Assembly (NCBI RefSeq): GCF_003290025.1
Contig: NZ_QNHG01000003.1
Coordinates: 130,497-194,496, forward strand
Length of the DNA stretch: 64,000 nt
Source: Pseudogemmobacter bohemicus
GTDB taxonomy: Bacteria; Pseudomonadota; Alphaproteobacteria; Rhodobacterales; Rhodobacteraceae
Reading direction: 5' to 3'
Of this stretch, positions 36,707 to 46,120 are shown piece by piece. How positions within the stretch are numbered: position 1 is the first letter of the stretch; the number at the start of each line of letters is the position of its first letter. A program made the position numbers and the translations under genes. The notes below the pieces were generated by a model. The model saw nothing but the letters and a program-made list of their open reading frames with translations, was not told where the DNA came from and did not search any database.

Positions 36707-38110
36707 ATGTCTGAACAGGACCAGTCCAAAGCCGCCAACCAGATGTGGGGCGGGCGTTTCGCCGAAGGGCCGGATGCGATCATGCAGGCGATCAATGCCT
36801 CGATCGGATTCGACAAACGGCTTTACGCCCAGGACATCGCCGGCTCGCGTGCCCATGCTGCGATGTTGGCGGCACAGGGTATTCTTACCGATAGCGATGC
36901 CGGGGCGATACGGGAAGGCCTCCTCACCGTCTTGTCAGAAATCGAGGCCGGGAATTTCCCATTCCGGGTCGAATTGGAAGATATTCACCTCAACGTCGAA
37001 TCCCGCCTGACCGAGATCGTGGGTGAAGCCGGCAAGCGGCTGCATACCGGGCGCTCGAGGAATGACCAGGTGGCGGTCGATTTCCGGCTTTGGGTACGAG
37101 ACCAGTGTGATGCGGCGATTTCGGGCCTGACCGCTTTGATGCGGGCCTTCATCGCTCAGGCCGGGCAGGGCGCTGACTGGGTGATGCCGGGCTTTACCCA
37201 TTTGCAGACCGCCCAGCCGGTGACCTGGGGTCATCATATGATGGCCTATGTCGAGATGTTCGCCCGCGACCGCTCGCGCTTTGAAGATGCCCGCAAGCGC
37301 ATGAATGAAAGCCCGCTGGGGGCTGCGGCGCTGGCCGGGACCAGCTTTCCGATTGACCGTCATGCTACGGCGGCGGCGCTTGGTTTCGACCGGCCGACCG
37401 CGAACAGCCTCGATTCGGTTTCCGACCGCGATTTCGCGCTGGAATTCCTGTCGGCGTCTTCGATCTGCGCCATGCACCTGTCGCGTTTCGCCGAAGAGCT
37501 GGTGATCTGGTCCTCTGCGCAGTTCCGGTTTGTCCGGTTGTCTGACAAATGGACCACCGGCAGCAGCATCATGCCGCAAAAGAAGAATCCCGATGCCGCC
37601 GAACTGCTCCGTGCCAAACTGGGCCGGATCCTTGGCGCGACGGTGGCCCTGTTCACCATTATGAAGGGCCTCGCGCTGACCTATTCCAAGGACATGCAGG
37701 AGGACAAGGAACAGGTCTTTGACGCGGCCGACAATCTGATGCTCGGCCTTGCGGCGATGACCGGCATGGTGTCCGACATGACGGCGAACCGCGACAGCCT
37801 GACGGCGGCGGCGGCAAGTGGCTTCTCGACCGCGACCGATCTGGCTGACTGGCTGGTCCGGCACCTGAATCTGCCGTTCCGCGAGGCGCATCACGTCACC
37901 GGCACCCTTGTCGGCATGGCGGAAAAGGCCGGTATCGACCTGCCGGATCTGAGCCTTGCGCAGATGCAATCCGTGCATCCTGGCATCACCGATGAGGTTT
38001 TCACCGTGCTCGGCGTGGAAAACTCGGTGAATTCGCGGGTCTCTTACGGCGGAACCGCGCCTGTGCGGGTGCGCGAACAGATCGCCCGCTGGAAAGAGCT
38101 GCTCGGCTGA
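36707..38110 (+). CDS. argH: Argininosuccinate lyase
   Basis: A 467-residue fumarase-superfamily enzyme that splits argininosuccinate to arginine and fumarate. The signature [12 protein letters not shown] is present, along with [14 protein letters not shown] and [11 protein letters not shown]. Length is normal. I chose the ATG at 36707, giving [19 protein letters not shown] longer in-frame start would run into the divergent thioredoxin gene. It is followed by two small lipoprotein genes and lysA. Confidence 0.97.
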   Translation: MSEQDQSKAANQMWGGRFAEGPDAIMQAINASIGFDKRLYAQDIAGSRAHAAMLAAQGILTDSDAGAIREGLLTVLSEIEAGNFPFRVELEDIHLNVESRLTEIVGEAGKRLHTGRSRNDQVAVDFRLWVRDQCDAAISGLTALMRAFIAQAGQGADWVMPGFTHLQTAQPVTWGHHMMAYVEMFARDRSRFEDARKRMNESPLGAAALAGTSFPIDRHATAAALGFDRPTANSLDSVSDRDFALEFLSASSICAMHLSRFAEELVIWSSAQFRFVRLSDKWTTGSSIMPQKKNPDAAELLRAKLGRILGATVALFTIMKGLALTYSKDMQEDKEQVFDAADNLMLGLAAMTGMVSDMTANRDSLTAAAASGFSTATDLADWLVRHLNLPFREAHHVTGTLVGMAEKAGIDLPDLSLAQMQSVHPGITDEVFTVLGVENSVNSRVSYGGTAPVRVREQIARWKELLG

Positions 38111-38137
38111 GCCACGATCCGGAAAAGGGAGTTTCCG

Positions 38138-38269
38138 ATGCGCCTTGTTGCCTCTCTTAGCCTCACGATCCTGCTGACTGCCTGCGGCGTTGCAGGCGAT
38201 CCGAAGCATCCTGACGAGAAGGTCAGCTTCTCGGGCAGTCTGAGCCTCGGCGCGAGCCACAGTTTCTGA
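38138..38269 (+). CDS. Small lipoprotein (LptM/YifL-like)
   Basis: A 43-residue protein from ATG 38138. The N-terminus MRLVASLSLTILLTACGVAG ends in a lipobox with Cys16, followed by DPKHPDEK. GGGAG lies about 6 bases upstream. Tiny lipoproteins with a CGxxGDP/CGxxGP start beside lysA/dapF-type genes are typical of LptM, which helps LptD oxidise. The assignment rests on size, lipobox and position. It is 28 bases after argH and 1 base before the next gene. Confidence 0.6.
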   Translation: MRLVASLSLTILLTACGVAGDPKHPDEKVSFSGSLSLGASHSF

Positions 38270-38270
38270 G

Positions 38271-38507
38271 ATGCTCCGGGCGGGGCTGGCCCTTTGTGTT
38301 GTCCTTGCGGGTTGCGCGCCCAAACGCGACCCGCTGGCCGATGGCCAGGTTGTCTATGACCCGACGCTCGGGCTTCATGTCTCGCGCAACGGCACTGTCT
38401 ATCCCTCGGCTTCGGCCAATGTCGCGGGGGTGACGGTCGGCGCCAGTTCGGGCGGCGGCTATGTCGGCACAAGATTTGGACCGATCCGCCTCAGCGCCGG
38501 GTTCTGA
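38271..38507 (+). CDS. Small lipoprotein of unknown function
   Basis: A 78-residue protein with a lipobox signal peptide (MLRAGLALCVVLAGCAPK, Cys15). The mature part is Gly/Ser-rich and contains a VYDPTLGLHVSRNGTVYP stretch, then VGASSGGGYVGTRFG. I do not recognise a domain. It begins 1 base after the preceding lipoprotein stop and is followed 90 bases later by lysA. Confidence 0.65.
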   Translation: MLRAGLALCVVLAGCAPKRDPLADGQVVYDPTLGLHVSRNGTVYPSASANVAGVTVGASSGGGYVGTRFGPIRLSAGF

Positions 38508-38597
38508 TCCGCCCGCCTCTCTCGGCTATCGCTGAATTGCGCTATCCCGACGCTCTGCTATAGCAAGGCGCATAAGCGTGATGCGAAAGGGCCGGGC

Positions 38598-39872
38598 ATG
38601 GATCATTTCCTCTATCAGGGCGGCATTCTTCATGCCGAGGATGTGGCGATCCCCGAGATCGCGGCGGCGGTCGGCACGCCGTTTTACGTCTATTCCACCG
38701 CGACCCTGACCCGCCATTTCCGCCTGTTTTCCGAGGCGCTGTCGCCGCTGCCGCATCTGGTGTGCTTCGCGATCAAATCGCTGTCGAATGTCGCCGTGCT
38801 CAAGGTGCTGGGCGATCTGGGCGCGGGGATGGATGTGGTCTCTGTCGGCGAATATCTGCGCGCCAAAGCTGCTGGTGTGCCGGGCGAACGCATTGTTTTC
38901 TCGGGCATTGGCAAGACCCGCGCCGAGATCCGCACCGCGCTGGAAGGCGGCATCCGCCAGTTCAACGTGGAATCGGAACCCGAGATGCGGGCGATTTCCG
39001 AGATCGCGACTGAACTGGGCAAGGTGGCCCCGATCACTGTCCGCGTGAACCCCGATGTTGACGCGAAAACCCATGCCAAGATCGCGACCGGCAAGAGCGA
39101 GAACAAATTCGGCATCCCCATCGCCCGCGCCCGCGCGGTCTATGCCGAGGCGGCGAAATTGCCGGGCCTGAAAGTCGTCGGCATCGACGTGCATATCGGC
39201 AGCCAGCTGACCGATCTGGCGCCGTTCGAAGCTGCCTTCGACAAGGTGGCGGAGCTGACCGAAACGCTCCGCGCCGACGGGCATGAGATCACCCGGCTCG
39301 ACCTCGGCGGCGGGCTTGGCATTCCTTACACGCGCTCGAACGAGGCGCCGCCCTTGCCGGTCGAATACGGCCAGATGATCCAGCGCAAGCTCGGCCATCT
39401 GGGTTGCGAGATCGAGATCGAGCCGGGCCGGTTGATTTCCGGCAATTCCGGCATCCTCGTATCCGAGGTCATCTATGTGAAAAACGGCGAGGGGCGGGAT
39501 TTCCTGATCCTTGATGCCGCGATGAATGATCTGGTGCGGCCCTCGATGTATGACGCCTGGCATGACATCGTGCCGGTGACCGAGGGCGGGCCGGGCGCTC
39601 CGACCCAGCCCTTTGACGTGGTCGGCCCGGTTTGCGAGACCGGCGACACCTTTGCGAAAGCGCGCGATCTGCCGTTGCTGGCGGCGGGTGATCTGGTCGC
39701 CTTCCGCTCGGCGGGCGCCTATGGCGCGGTGATGGCCAGCGAATACAACACCCGCCCGTTGATTCCCGAAGTTCTCGTCAATGGGCATCAATTCGCTGTC
39801 ATTCGGGAACGCCCTACCTTTGACGAAATCCTCGCGCGCGATAGACTGCCGGCGTGGATGAAGGATCAGTAA
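38598..39872 (+). CDS. lysA: Diaminopimelate decarboxylase
   Basis: A 424-residue PLP enzyme that makes L-lysine from meso-diaminopimelate. The PLP lysine is in CFAIKSLSN (K60). Other blocks are SVGEYLRAKAAGV, DVHIGSQLTD, LDLGGGLGIPY and EPGRLISGNSG. The C-terminal VCETGDTFAKARDL carries the active-site Cys. It follows argH and two lipoproteins in a likely operon and is followed 44 bases later by the TIGR02302 gene. Confidence 0.96.
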   Translation: MDHFLYQGGILHAEDVAIPEIAAAVGTPFYVYSTATLTRHFRLFSEALSPLPHLVCFAIKSLSNVAVLKVLGDLGAGMDVVSVGEYLRAKAAGVPGERIVFSGIGKTRAEIRTALEGGIRQFNVESEPEMRAISEIATELGKVAPITVRVNPDVDAKTHAKIATGKSENKFGIPIARARAVYAEAAKLPGLKVVGIDVHIGSQLTDLAPFEAAFDKVAELTETLRADGHEITRLDLGGGLGIPYTRSNEAPPLPVEYGQMIQRKLGHLGCEIEIEPGRLISGNSGILVSEVIYVKNGEGRDFLILDAAMNDLVRPSMYDAWHDIVPVTEGGPGAPTQPFDVVGPVCETGDTFAKARDLPLLAAGDLVAFRSAGAYGAVMASEYNTRPLIPEVLVNGHQFAVIRERPTFDEILARDRLPAWMKDQ

Positions 39873-39916
39873 CCTCCGCCGGGACCGACAGGCCCCGGGC
39901 GGCGAAGGGAGACCGG

Positions 39917-42424
39917 ATGGCAGCGCGACAGTCCGACCAGCAGAACGACAGCGCGACGGCTGCGGCGCTCAAGGCGCTGAAATGGCCGCGTCGCCTGACG
40001 CTGGCGGGGCTTTGGGCCGAGCGTCTGGCCCGCGCCTTCTGGCCGCTCTGGACCATCCTTCTGCTGGCCTTCTCTGCGGCGGCTTTCGGGCTGCATGAGG
40101 TCGGCACGCTCTTGCAAGTGCAGATCGGGCTGGGCGTTCTGGCGCTGGCCGCGCTTGTTGCGCTGGTCTGGGGCCTGCGGAAGTTCCGCCGTCCGACTTC
40201 GGATGAGGCGCTGATCCGGCTGGATGCCTCGCTGCCGGGGCGGCCGATTGCGACTTTGCGTGACAGCCAGGCGATCGGCGTCGATGATGCGCAATCCTCG
40301 GCGGTGTGGCGGGTTCACCTGGCGCGCATGGCCGAAAAGGCCCGTGCCGCCCGCGCCGTGCCGCCGGATCTGCAACTCGCCTCGCGCGACCGCTGGTCCC
40401 TGCGCTATGTGGCGCTGACGGCGGCGGTGATGGCGGCCTTGTTCGGCTCGTTCTGGCGCGCAGCCGAGGTGGTGGCCATCGGCCCTGGCCCCGCCCAGGC
40501 GATTCCCGCCGGCCCGGTCTGGGAAGGCTGGGCGCGGCCCCCTGCCTATACCGGCAAGCCGGCGCTTTATCTCAATGATATCACGGCGGATGGCTTCGAG
40601 GTGCCGGTCGGCACCCGTATCCAGATCCGCATCTATGGCGACAGCGCCGGGCCGCAGATCGACCAGACCATCGCCCAGGTCGCGCCTCCCGCACCCGAAG
40701 GCGAGGTCGCTGCCGCGATCCCCGAAGGGCTGAAAGGCCTGACCGAGCTGGTGGTCAGCCAGTCCGGCCGCCTTGCCATCGGCAGCGCCGGCGCCGCTGG
40801 CGGGCGCGAATGGCAGGTCATGGCCACACCCGACCTTGCTCCGGCCATCGCCGTTTCCGGCGAGATGGGCCGCGAGGCCGATGGCCGGTTCAAACAGGAA
40901 TTCAAGGCCAGCGACGATTACGGCGTCACCGCCGGCCGCGTGACGATCAGCCTGCAACCTGAAAAAGTCACCCGCCGCTACGGGCTTGCGACCGAGCCCG
41001 AGACCTGGGCTCCGGTCATACTGGACCTGCCGATGCCGATGAAGGGCAACCGGGCCGAGATCACCCAGACCCTGGTGGATGACCTCTCGGAACATATCTT
41101 CTCGAATATGCCGGTCAGCATGGTGTTCACCGCGATGGACGCGGCGGGGAATGAGGGTAACTCGGCGCCGTATGAGGTCACGCTGCCTGGTAAACGCTTC
41201 TTTGATCCGATGGCCAATGCGGTGGTCGAGATGCGGCGCGATATCCTCTGGAATCGCGAGAATCTGCCGCGCGCGCTGGAATTGCTGAAAGCCATCGGCA
41301 ACCGGCCCGAGGAGCTGGCGCGCTCGCAAAACGCCGCGAAACGGCTGCGGGTACTGGTGCGGGGCGTCGATGCCATGGCGCAGCCGCTGACCGACGCGCA
41401 GCGCGATGAGGTGGTCAAGGAGCTGTGGGATATCGCCTTCATGTTCGAAGAGGGCGATCTGGGCAATGCCTATGACCGGCTGCAACGCGCCCAGGACCGG
41501 CTGGAAGAGGCGATGCGCAACGGGGCCTCTCCGGAGGAAATCGAAGAGCTGATGAAAGAAATGCAGCAGGCGATGCGCGACTATACCAAAGAGTTGCAGC
41601 AAAAAGGCCCAGGCGAGCAAAGCCAGGGTGAGGGCGGCCAGACCATCACCTCGGATCAGCTGCAAGAGATGCTGGATGAGATCGAGCGGTTGATGAAAGA
41701 GGGCAGGACCGCCGAGGCGATGGCGAAAATGGAAGAGCTGCGCCAGCTGATGGAGAATCTCCAGGCCAATAACAGCCCCGGCGAGAATGGCCAGCCTGGC
41801 GAAGGTGGTCAGGGCACGATGAAGGATCTTGGCGAGACGCTGAAGGATCAGCAAGGCCTCTCGGATGACGCTTACCGCGACATGCAGCGCGGCCGGAATG
41901 GCCAGCCCGGCGCCGATCCCGGCGAGTTGGCGGATCGCCAGCGCGCGCTGCGCGAGCGGCTGGATGAAATGCAGAATGGCAAGATGCCGGGCGATGGCTC
42001 GGAAAAGGGCGAAGACGGGCGGGAGCGGCTGGGCGAGGCCGAGCGCGCCATGCGCGAGGCCGAAGAGGCGCTGCGCCAGGGTGATCTGGCCGGCGCGCTG
42101 GACAAGCAGGCCGAAGCGATGGAACGGCTGCGTCAGGGCATGCGCGATTTTGGCGACGCTCTGGCCGATATGGAGCGCGAGCCGGGCGCCGAGGGCGGCA
42201 ATCAGGAGCTGCGCGACGCCCGCCGTGTCGATCCGAATGCCGTCGACCCGCTGGGCCGCGAGCCGGGCGATTCGGCGCGGATCGGGTCTGACCGCAATAT
42301 GGTGCAGAACAACCCCGATCAGCGCGCGCAGGAGCTGTTGGACGAGATCCGCCGCCGCTCGGGCGAGATCGGGCGTCCGGATACCGAGCTGGATTACCTG
42401 AAACGGCTGCTGGAACTGTTCTGA
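39917..42424 (+). CDS. TIGR02302 / DUF4175 family membrane protein
   Basis: An 835-residue protein. The N-terminus has three membrane segments (LWTILLLAFSAAAFGL, VLALAALVALVWGL and YVALTAAVMAALFGSFW). The middle is a globular domain. The last 300 residues are a Glu/Gln/Gly-rich, low-complexity tail with coiled-coil and repeated QGxxG-type segments. This fits the alphaproteobacterial TIGR02302 (DUF4175) family, often next to lysA. I chose the ATG at 39917 with GGGAGACCGG upstream. An earlier ATG at 39854 overlaps lysA. The function is unknown. Confidence 0.85.
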   Translation: MAARQSDQQNDSATAAALKALKWPRRLTLAGLWAERLARAFWPLWTILLLAFSAAAFGLHEVGTLLQVQIGLGVLALAALVALVWGLRKFRRPTSDEALIRLDASLPGRPIATLRDSQAIGVDDAQSSAVWRVHLARMAEKARAARAVPPDLQLASRDRWSLRYVALTAAVMAALFGSFWRAAEVVAIGPGPAQAIPAGPVWEGWARPPAYTGKPALYLNDITADGFEVPVGTRIQIRIYGDSAGPQIDQTIAQVAPPAPEGEVAAAIPEGLKGLTELVVSQSGRLAIGSAGAAGGREWQVMATPDLAPAIAVSGEMGREADGRFKQEFKASDDYGVTAGRVTISLQPEKVTRRYGLATEPETWAPVILDLPMPMKGNRAEITQTLVDDLSEHIFSNMPVSMVFTAMDAAGNEGNSAPYEVTLPGKRFFDPMANAVVEMRRDILWNRENLPRALELLKAIGNRPEELARSQNAAKRLRVLVRGVDAMAQPLTDAQRDEVVKELWDIAFMFEEGDLGNAYDRLQRAQDRLEEAMRNGASPEEIEELMKEMQQAMRDYTKELQQKGPGEQSQGEGGQTITSDQLQEMLDEIERLMKEGRTAEAMAKMEELRQLMENLQANNSPGENGQPGEGGQGTMKDLGETLKDQQGLSDDAYRDMQRGRNGQPGADPGELADRQRALRERLDEMQNGKMPGDGSEKGEDGRERLGEAERAMREAEEALRQGDLAGALDKQAEAMERLRQGMRDFGDALADMEREPGAEGGNQELRDARRVDPNAVDPLGREPGDSARIGSDRNMVQNNPDQRAQELLDEIRRRSGEIGRPDTELDYLKRLLELF

Positions 42425-42477
42425 CCGCAGAATTGTTCTGGTGGCCGGGTTTCGCTGGCTGCCGGGTGCCGGAATAA

Positions 42478-42510
42478 AAAGGCCGCGCCGTGCAGACCGG
42501 CGCGGCCTTT
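42478..42510. terminator. Bidirectional terminator after TIGR02302 gene
   Basis: A 13-bp stem (AAAGGCCGCGCCG / CGGCGCGGCCTTT) with a 7-base loop lies between convergent genes, with A's before and T's after. Confidence 0.9.
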
Positions 42511-42529
42511 CTGTATCATATACGGCCTG

Positions 42530-43585
42530 TCAGCCGCCGCTGCCGGTATCGCCGGTCATCGCCTGGGTTGCCTGATCCATCAATGAATTCAGCCAGCTGC
42601 GCAGATTGTCAATAAAGCCGACATAGGCTTGCAGCGCGCTTTCCGCCGCCGGAATCGAGGCGATGATCCGGTCGGAAAAGACATAGATCAACGCGGCAAT
42701 GATCAGCGCCAGCATCGCAAGCAGGAAGCCGGTGCGGAACCCTCCCCGCGTCAGATCGGGCAGCGAATCCACCTCGGAATCGAGGTCGAAACGGCTTTCA
42801 TCGGGTTGCAGGGTGGAGTTGATTTCCTCGACATCGGGCAAAAGATCGCGCCGTGCCATCGGGCGGCTGGGCTCGGGATCCGGCTCGTCGAGATCCTCGC
42901 CGCGCAGCATGGCGAGACGCTTTTGCTGCGCGGTCTGTTCCGCAGTGGGGGCCGGCATCGACAGCTCGGGCTGTGATTGCAGCCCGGTATCCGCCTCGGC
43001 CCGGCGATTGGTGCTTCTTTGGGCTTCGGCCTTGCGCACACTCGCCTCGCGCTCGGCCTCGTCGCGCAGGATCGAGAGCACAGCCTCATCCAGCTCGCGG
43101 CGCACCGGCTCGGCGACGGGGGGCGGTGCCTGGACCGGCTCGGGAGGGGGCGCCTTGCCGATCAGTGCGGCTTTCAGGGCATCGGTTCCGGTAAGATCCG
43201 CAGCGGCGGGGGCTGCTTCTTCCGCGTCCGCGATGACGTCGCCAATAGCGGCCACGACCAGATCCTGCTCTTCGGGATCCTCGGGTTCTCTGATGATTTC
43301 TGGTTCTTTTTCAGTGACATGGCCGCTGATACGGGCAGAGGTGTCAGGCGTGGCCCGTTCTTCTTTCACCGCAGAAACTGTGCGGACGGCATCGCCACCA
43401 TCGCTGTCGGCTGCAACAGATACCGGGGTATACGCTTCCTCGACCGGCTCTTCCGCTACCGGATCAACCGGAAGCTGAAACCAGGCATGGCCACAATTCG
43501 AGCACTGAACATCGCGCCCGGCTTCCGGGATTGCGTTGTCCGGCACATCGTATCTGGCGTCACAATTTGGACATGCCAGTAACAT
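42530..43585 (-). CDS. Zinc-ribbon protein with one membrane segment
   Basis: A 351-residue protein. An N-terminal MJ0042-type zinc ribbon has CPNCDARYDVPDNAIP then CSNCGHAW (CxxC...CxxC, about 5-34). The middle about 230 residues are Glu/Pro/Ala-rich and disordered. One membrane helix lies near 282-304 (FLLAMLALIIAALIYVF), followed by a short C-terminal region. This architecture is common in Rhodobacterales next to ftsEX. The role is unknown. It is divergent from ftsE across 180 bases. Confidence 0.85.
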   Translation of the reverse strand: MLLACPNCDARYDVPDNAIPEAGRDVQCSNCGHAWFQLPVDPVAEEPVEEAYTPVSVAADSDGGDAVRTVSAVKEERATPDTSARISGHVTEKEPEIIREPEDPEEQDLVVAAIGDVIADAEEAAPAAADLTGTDALKAALIGKAPPPEPVQAPPPVAEPVRRELDEAVLSILRDEAEREASVRKAEAQRSTNRRAEADTGLQSQPELSMPAPTAEQTAQQKRLAMLRGEDLDEPDPEPSRPMARRDLLPDVEEINSTLQPDESRFDLDSEVDSLPDLTRGGFRTGFLLAMLALIIAALIYVFSDRIIASIPAAESALQAYVGFIDNLRSWLNSLMDQATQAMTGDTGSGG

Positions 43586-43765
43586 GAAAATCCCCGCCCG
43601 AAGCTAAGCCCTTTTCTCTTCTAACAATAATCCTGCATTCGTCCAAGACTATGTGACCCGGTCTTGTGCAATCCCCGGCAGCCGTGCGAATTAAGTCATG
43701 GTTTGTCTGGCGGCGCATAAGGCTCGGGGCGCGCGCGCGTGGTGTTGATCGCAGGGAGATCGGCA

Positions 43766-44437
43766 GTGATTGCCTTTGAAAGTGCAGCCTATAACTATGG
43801 CGGCGGAGAGCTTTTGTCGGACGTGACGCTTAAGCTGGCGCCCGGGTCTTTCCATTTTCTGACCGGCCCCTCGGGGTCTGGAAAGACCACTTTCCTCAAG
43901 CTGGCCTATGCCGAATTGCTGCCCACTGCGGGCCATGTCACCATCTTTGACCGCGAGGTGAAATCGCTGCCGCGCGATGATGTGGCGAATCTGCGCCGCC
44001 GGATCGGGGTGGTGCATCAGGATGTGCAGTTTCTGGATCACCTGCCGCTGGCCGCCAATGTGCAGCTGCCGCTGACGGTGGCGGGACGCAGAAGCGAGAC
44101 CGGCGATCTTGGGGAATTGCTGAAATGGGTGGGCCTGTCGCATCTGGCCGATGCGCTGCCGCCCTCGCTTTCCGGGGGGGAAAGGCAGCGGGCGGCGCTG
44201 GCCCGCGCGATCATCATGGGGCCGGATGTGATCCTCGCCGATGAGCCGACGGGGAATGTCGACTGGGAAATGTCGCTGCGTCTCCTGACCCTGCTGGTCG
44301 AGCTGAACCGCATGGGCAAGACGATCCTGATCGCCACCCATGATCTGAACCTGATCCGCCAAGCCAAGAACCAGATCCCGACCCGGGTGCTGCGGATTTC
44401 AAAACGGCGGATTCAGCTGGCGGGGGTCGATCTGTGA
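43766..44437 (+). CDS. ftsE: Cell division ATP-binding protein FtsE
   Basis: A 223-residue ABC ATPase. With FtsX it signals to peptidoglycan hydrolases at the septum. Walker A is TGPSGSGKTT, the signature is LSGGERQRAALARA, and Walker B is VILADEPTGN. I chose the GTG at 43766 because AGGGAG lies about 10 bases upstream and the protein then begins at the ABC fold (MIAFESAAYNYGGGELL). An in-frame start 27 bases earlier is also open. The stop overlaps the ftsX GTG as GTGA. Confidence 0.92.
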   Translation: MIAFESAAYNYGGGELLSDVTLKLAPGSFHFLTGPSGSGKTTFLKLAYAELLPTAGHVTIFDREVKSLPRDDVANLRRRIGVVHQDVQFLDHLPLAANVQLPLTVAGRRSETGDLGELLKWVGLSHLADALPPSLSGGERQRAALARAIIMGPDVILADEPTGNVDWEMSLRLLTLLVELNRMGKTILIATHDLNLIRQAKNQIPTRVLRISKRRIQLAGVDL

Positions 44438-45345
44438 AACTGCCAAAACCGATTGCCCGCGCCGTCGCGCTGATGTCGCCGGATGCCCGTTCCGACCGGG
44501 TGGTGCCGCCTTCGGGTCATACCGCCTGGCTGACCTTGTTCACGGCGGCCGCGATGACCTTTCTCTGCGTCTTTGCCATTGCACTGTCGCTGGCTTCGGG
44601 ACGGCTGGCCGGGCGCTGGTCGGATGCGATGGCCAGGACCTCGACGATCCGCCTTGCCGCGCCGCCGGCGCAGATGGACCAGCAGACCGAGGCGATCCTG
44701 ACCCTGCTGGCGGCGACGCCCGGCGTGGATTCAGCCCGTGCTTTGACCGATGAGGAAAACCGCGCTTTGCTGGAGCCCTGGTTCGGCCCCGAACTGCCCA
44801 TCGAAGAGCTGCCCCTGCCGCGCCTGATCGAGGTGACCGAGGGCGATCCGGGCTATGATGCCGAAGGGCTGCGGCAAAGGCTCAGCGCCGAGGCGCCCGG
44901 CGCGGTGCTTGATGACCATACCCGCTGGCGTCGCCCGCTGGCCGAGGCCGCGTCAAAGCTGCGCCTGCTGGGGCTGTTGTCGATCGTGTTGATCGGCACC
45001 GCCATGGCCGCGATGGTGACGCTGGCCGCCAGCGCCTCGCTTGAGGCCAATGCCCAGGTGGTGCGCGTCCTGCGCCTTGTCGGCGCCCGCGATCAGTATA
45101 TCGCCCGCGCCTTCGTGCGTCGTTTCACCCTGCGCGCCTTTGCCGGCTCCTGTGTGGGTGCGGTGGCGGGGCTGATCGGCATCCTCTTCCTGCCCGGCGC
45201 CGATACCGCAGGTGCCTTTCTCACCGGGCTTGGCTTCACCGGCTGGTCCTGGCTTTTGCCCTTTATCCTGCCGCCGCTGGTCGGGCTGGTGGCGTTCTTC
45301 TCGACCCGCACCGCCGCCCTGCGCAAGCTGAGGGAGTTCCGATGA
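44434..45345 (+). CDS. ftsX: Cell division protein FtsX
   Basis: A 303-residue inner-membrane protein with one N-terminal helix (about 28-48), a periplasmic domain of about 120 residues, and three C-terminal helices, the standard FtsX fold. It links FtsE ATPase to septal hydrolase activation. Start is GTG at 44434, overlapping the ftsE stop. The end overlaps the plsC ATG by 4 bases. ftsE-ftsX-plsC thus reads as one operon. Confidence 0.92.
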   Translation: MKLPKPIARAVALMSPDARSDRVVPPSGHTAWLTLFTAAAMTFLCVFAIALSLASGRLAGRWSDAMARTSTIRLAAPPAQMDQQTEAILTLLAATPGVDSARALTDEENRALLEPWFGPELPIEELPLPRLIEVTEGDPGYDAEGLRQRLSAEAPGAVLDDHTRWRRPLAEAASKLRLLGLLSIVLIGTAMAAMVTLAASASLEANAQVVRVLRLVGARDQYIARAFVRRFTLRAFAGSCVGAVAGLIGILFLPGADTAGAFLTGLGFTGWSWLLPFILPPLVGLVAFFSTRTAALRKLREFR

Positions 45346-46100
45346 ACGCGATCCGCTGGCTCTTCTCGCTGATTTTCATCATCCAGATGTATGTGATGAT
45401 GGCGGTTGTGTCCGTTCTGTTCTTCCCCTGGGCGCTGCTCTCGCGCGAGGGGGCCTTTGCCGCCTGCCATTTCTATGCCCGCTGGGTGATCGTGACCGCG
45501 CGGATCCTGTGCGGTATCCGCACCGAGGTGCGCGGCGAGGTGCCCCAGGACGAGGTGATCGTCGCGGCCAAACATCAGAGCTTTTTCGACATCATCGTGA
45601 TTTTCGCAGCCCTGCCGCGCCCGAAATTCATTATGAAACGCGAGCTGATCTATACGCCCTTTCTCGGGCAATATGCGCTCAGGATTGGCTGTATCCCGGT
45701 GGACCGCGGCAAGCGCGGCGCAGCGATTGCGAAGATGAAGGCGGATGTCCAGAAGGGCCTGGCCGAGCCTGGCCAGCTGGTAATCTATCCGCAGGGAACC
45801 CGTGTCGCTCCGGGGGTGGTCAAACCCTATAAGGCGGGGCCGGGGCTCCTGTATCAGCAGCTGGAACAGCCCTGCGTGCCGGTGGCCACCAATATCGGCC
45901 TGTTCTGGCCCAAACGCAGCATCCTGCGCAAACCGGGCCTTGCCGTGGTGGAGTTCCTGCCGAGGATCGGCACCGGGCTGCCGATGCAGGAATTCCTGTC
46001 GCGGGTCGAGACCGAAATCGAAACCCGCTCGAACCGGCTGATGGCCGAAGCCGGATTTGTTGCTGAACCCGTCGCCGAAAGCAAGCGGCCCCCGGGCTGA
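45342..46100 (+). CDS. plsC: 1-acyl-sn-glycerol-3-phosphate acyltransferase
   Basis: A 252-residue membrane-bound acyltransferase that makes phosphatidate from lysophosphatidate. The HX4D motif is AAKHQSFFD, and YPQGTRVAPG is the lysophosphatidate-binding block. An N-terminal hydrophobic stretch anchors it. It follows ftsX with an ATGA overlap. It converges with the Hint gene, leaving only 20 bases between stops. Confidence 0.9.
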   Translation: MNAIRWLFSLIFIIQMYVMMAVVSVLFFPWALLSREGAFAACHFYARWVIVTARILCGIRTEVRGEVPQDEVIVAAKHQSFFDIIVIFAALPRPKFIMKRELIYTPFLGQYALRIGCIPVDRGKRGAAIAKMKADVQKGLAEPGQLVIYPQGTRVAPGVVKPYKAGPGLLYQQLEQPCVPVATNIGLFWPKRSILRKPGLAVVEFLPRIGTGLPMQEFLSRVETEIETRSNRLMAEAGFVAEPVAESKRPPG

Positions 46101-46120
46101 CCCCGGAGGCGCGTCTGGCC

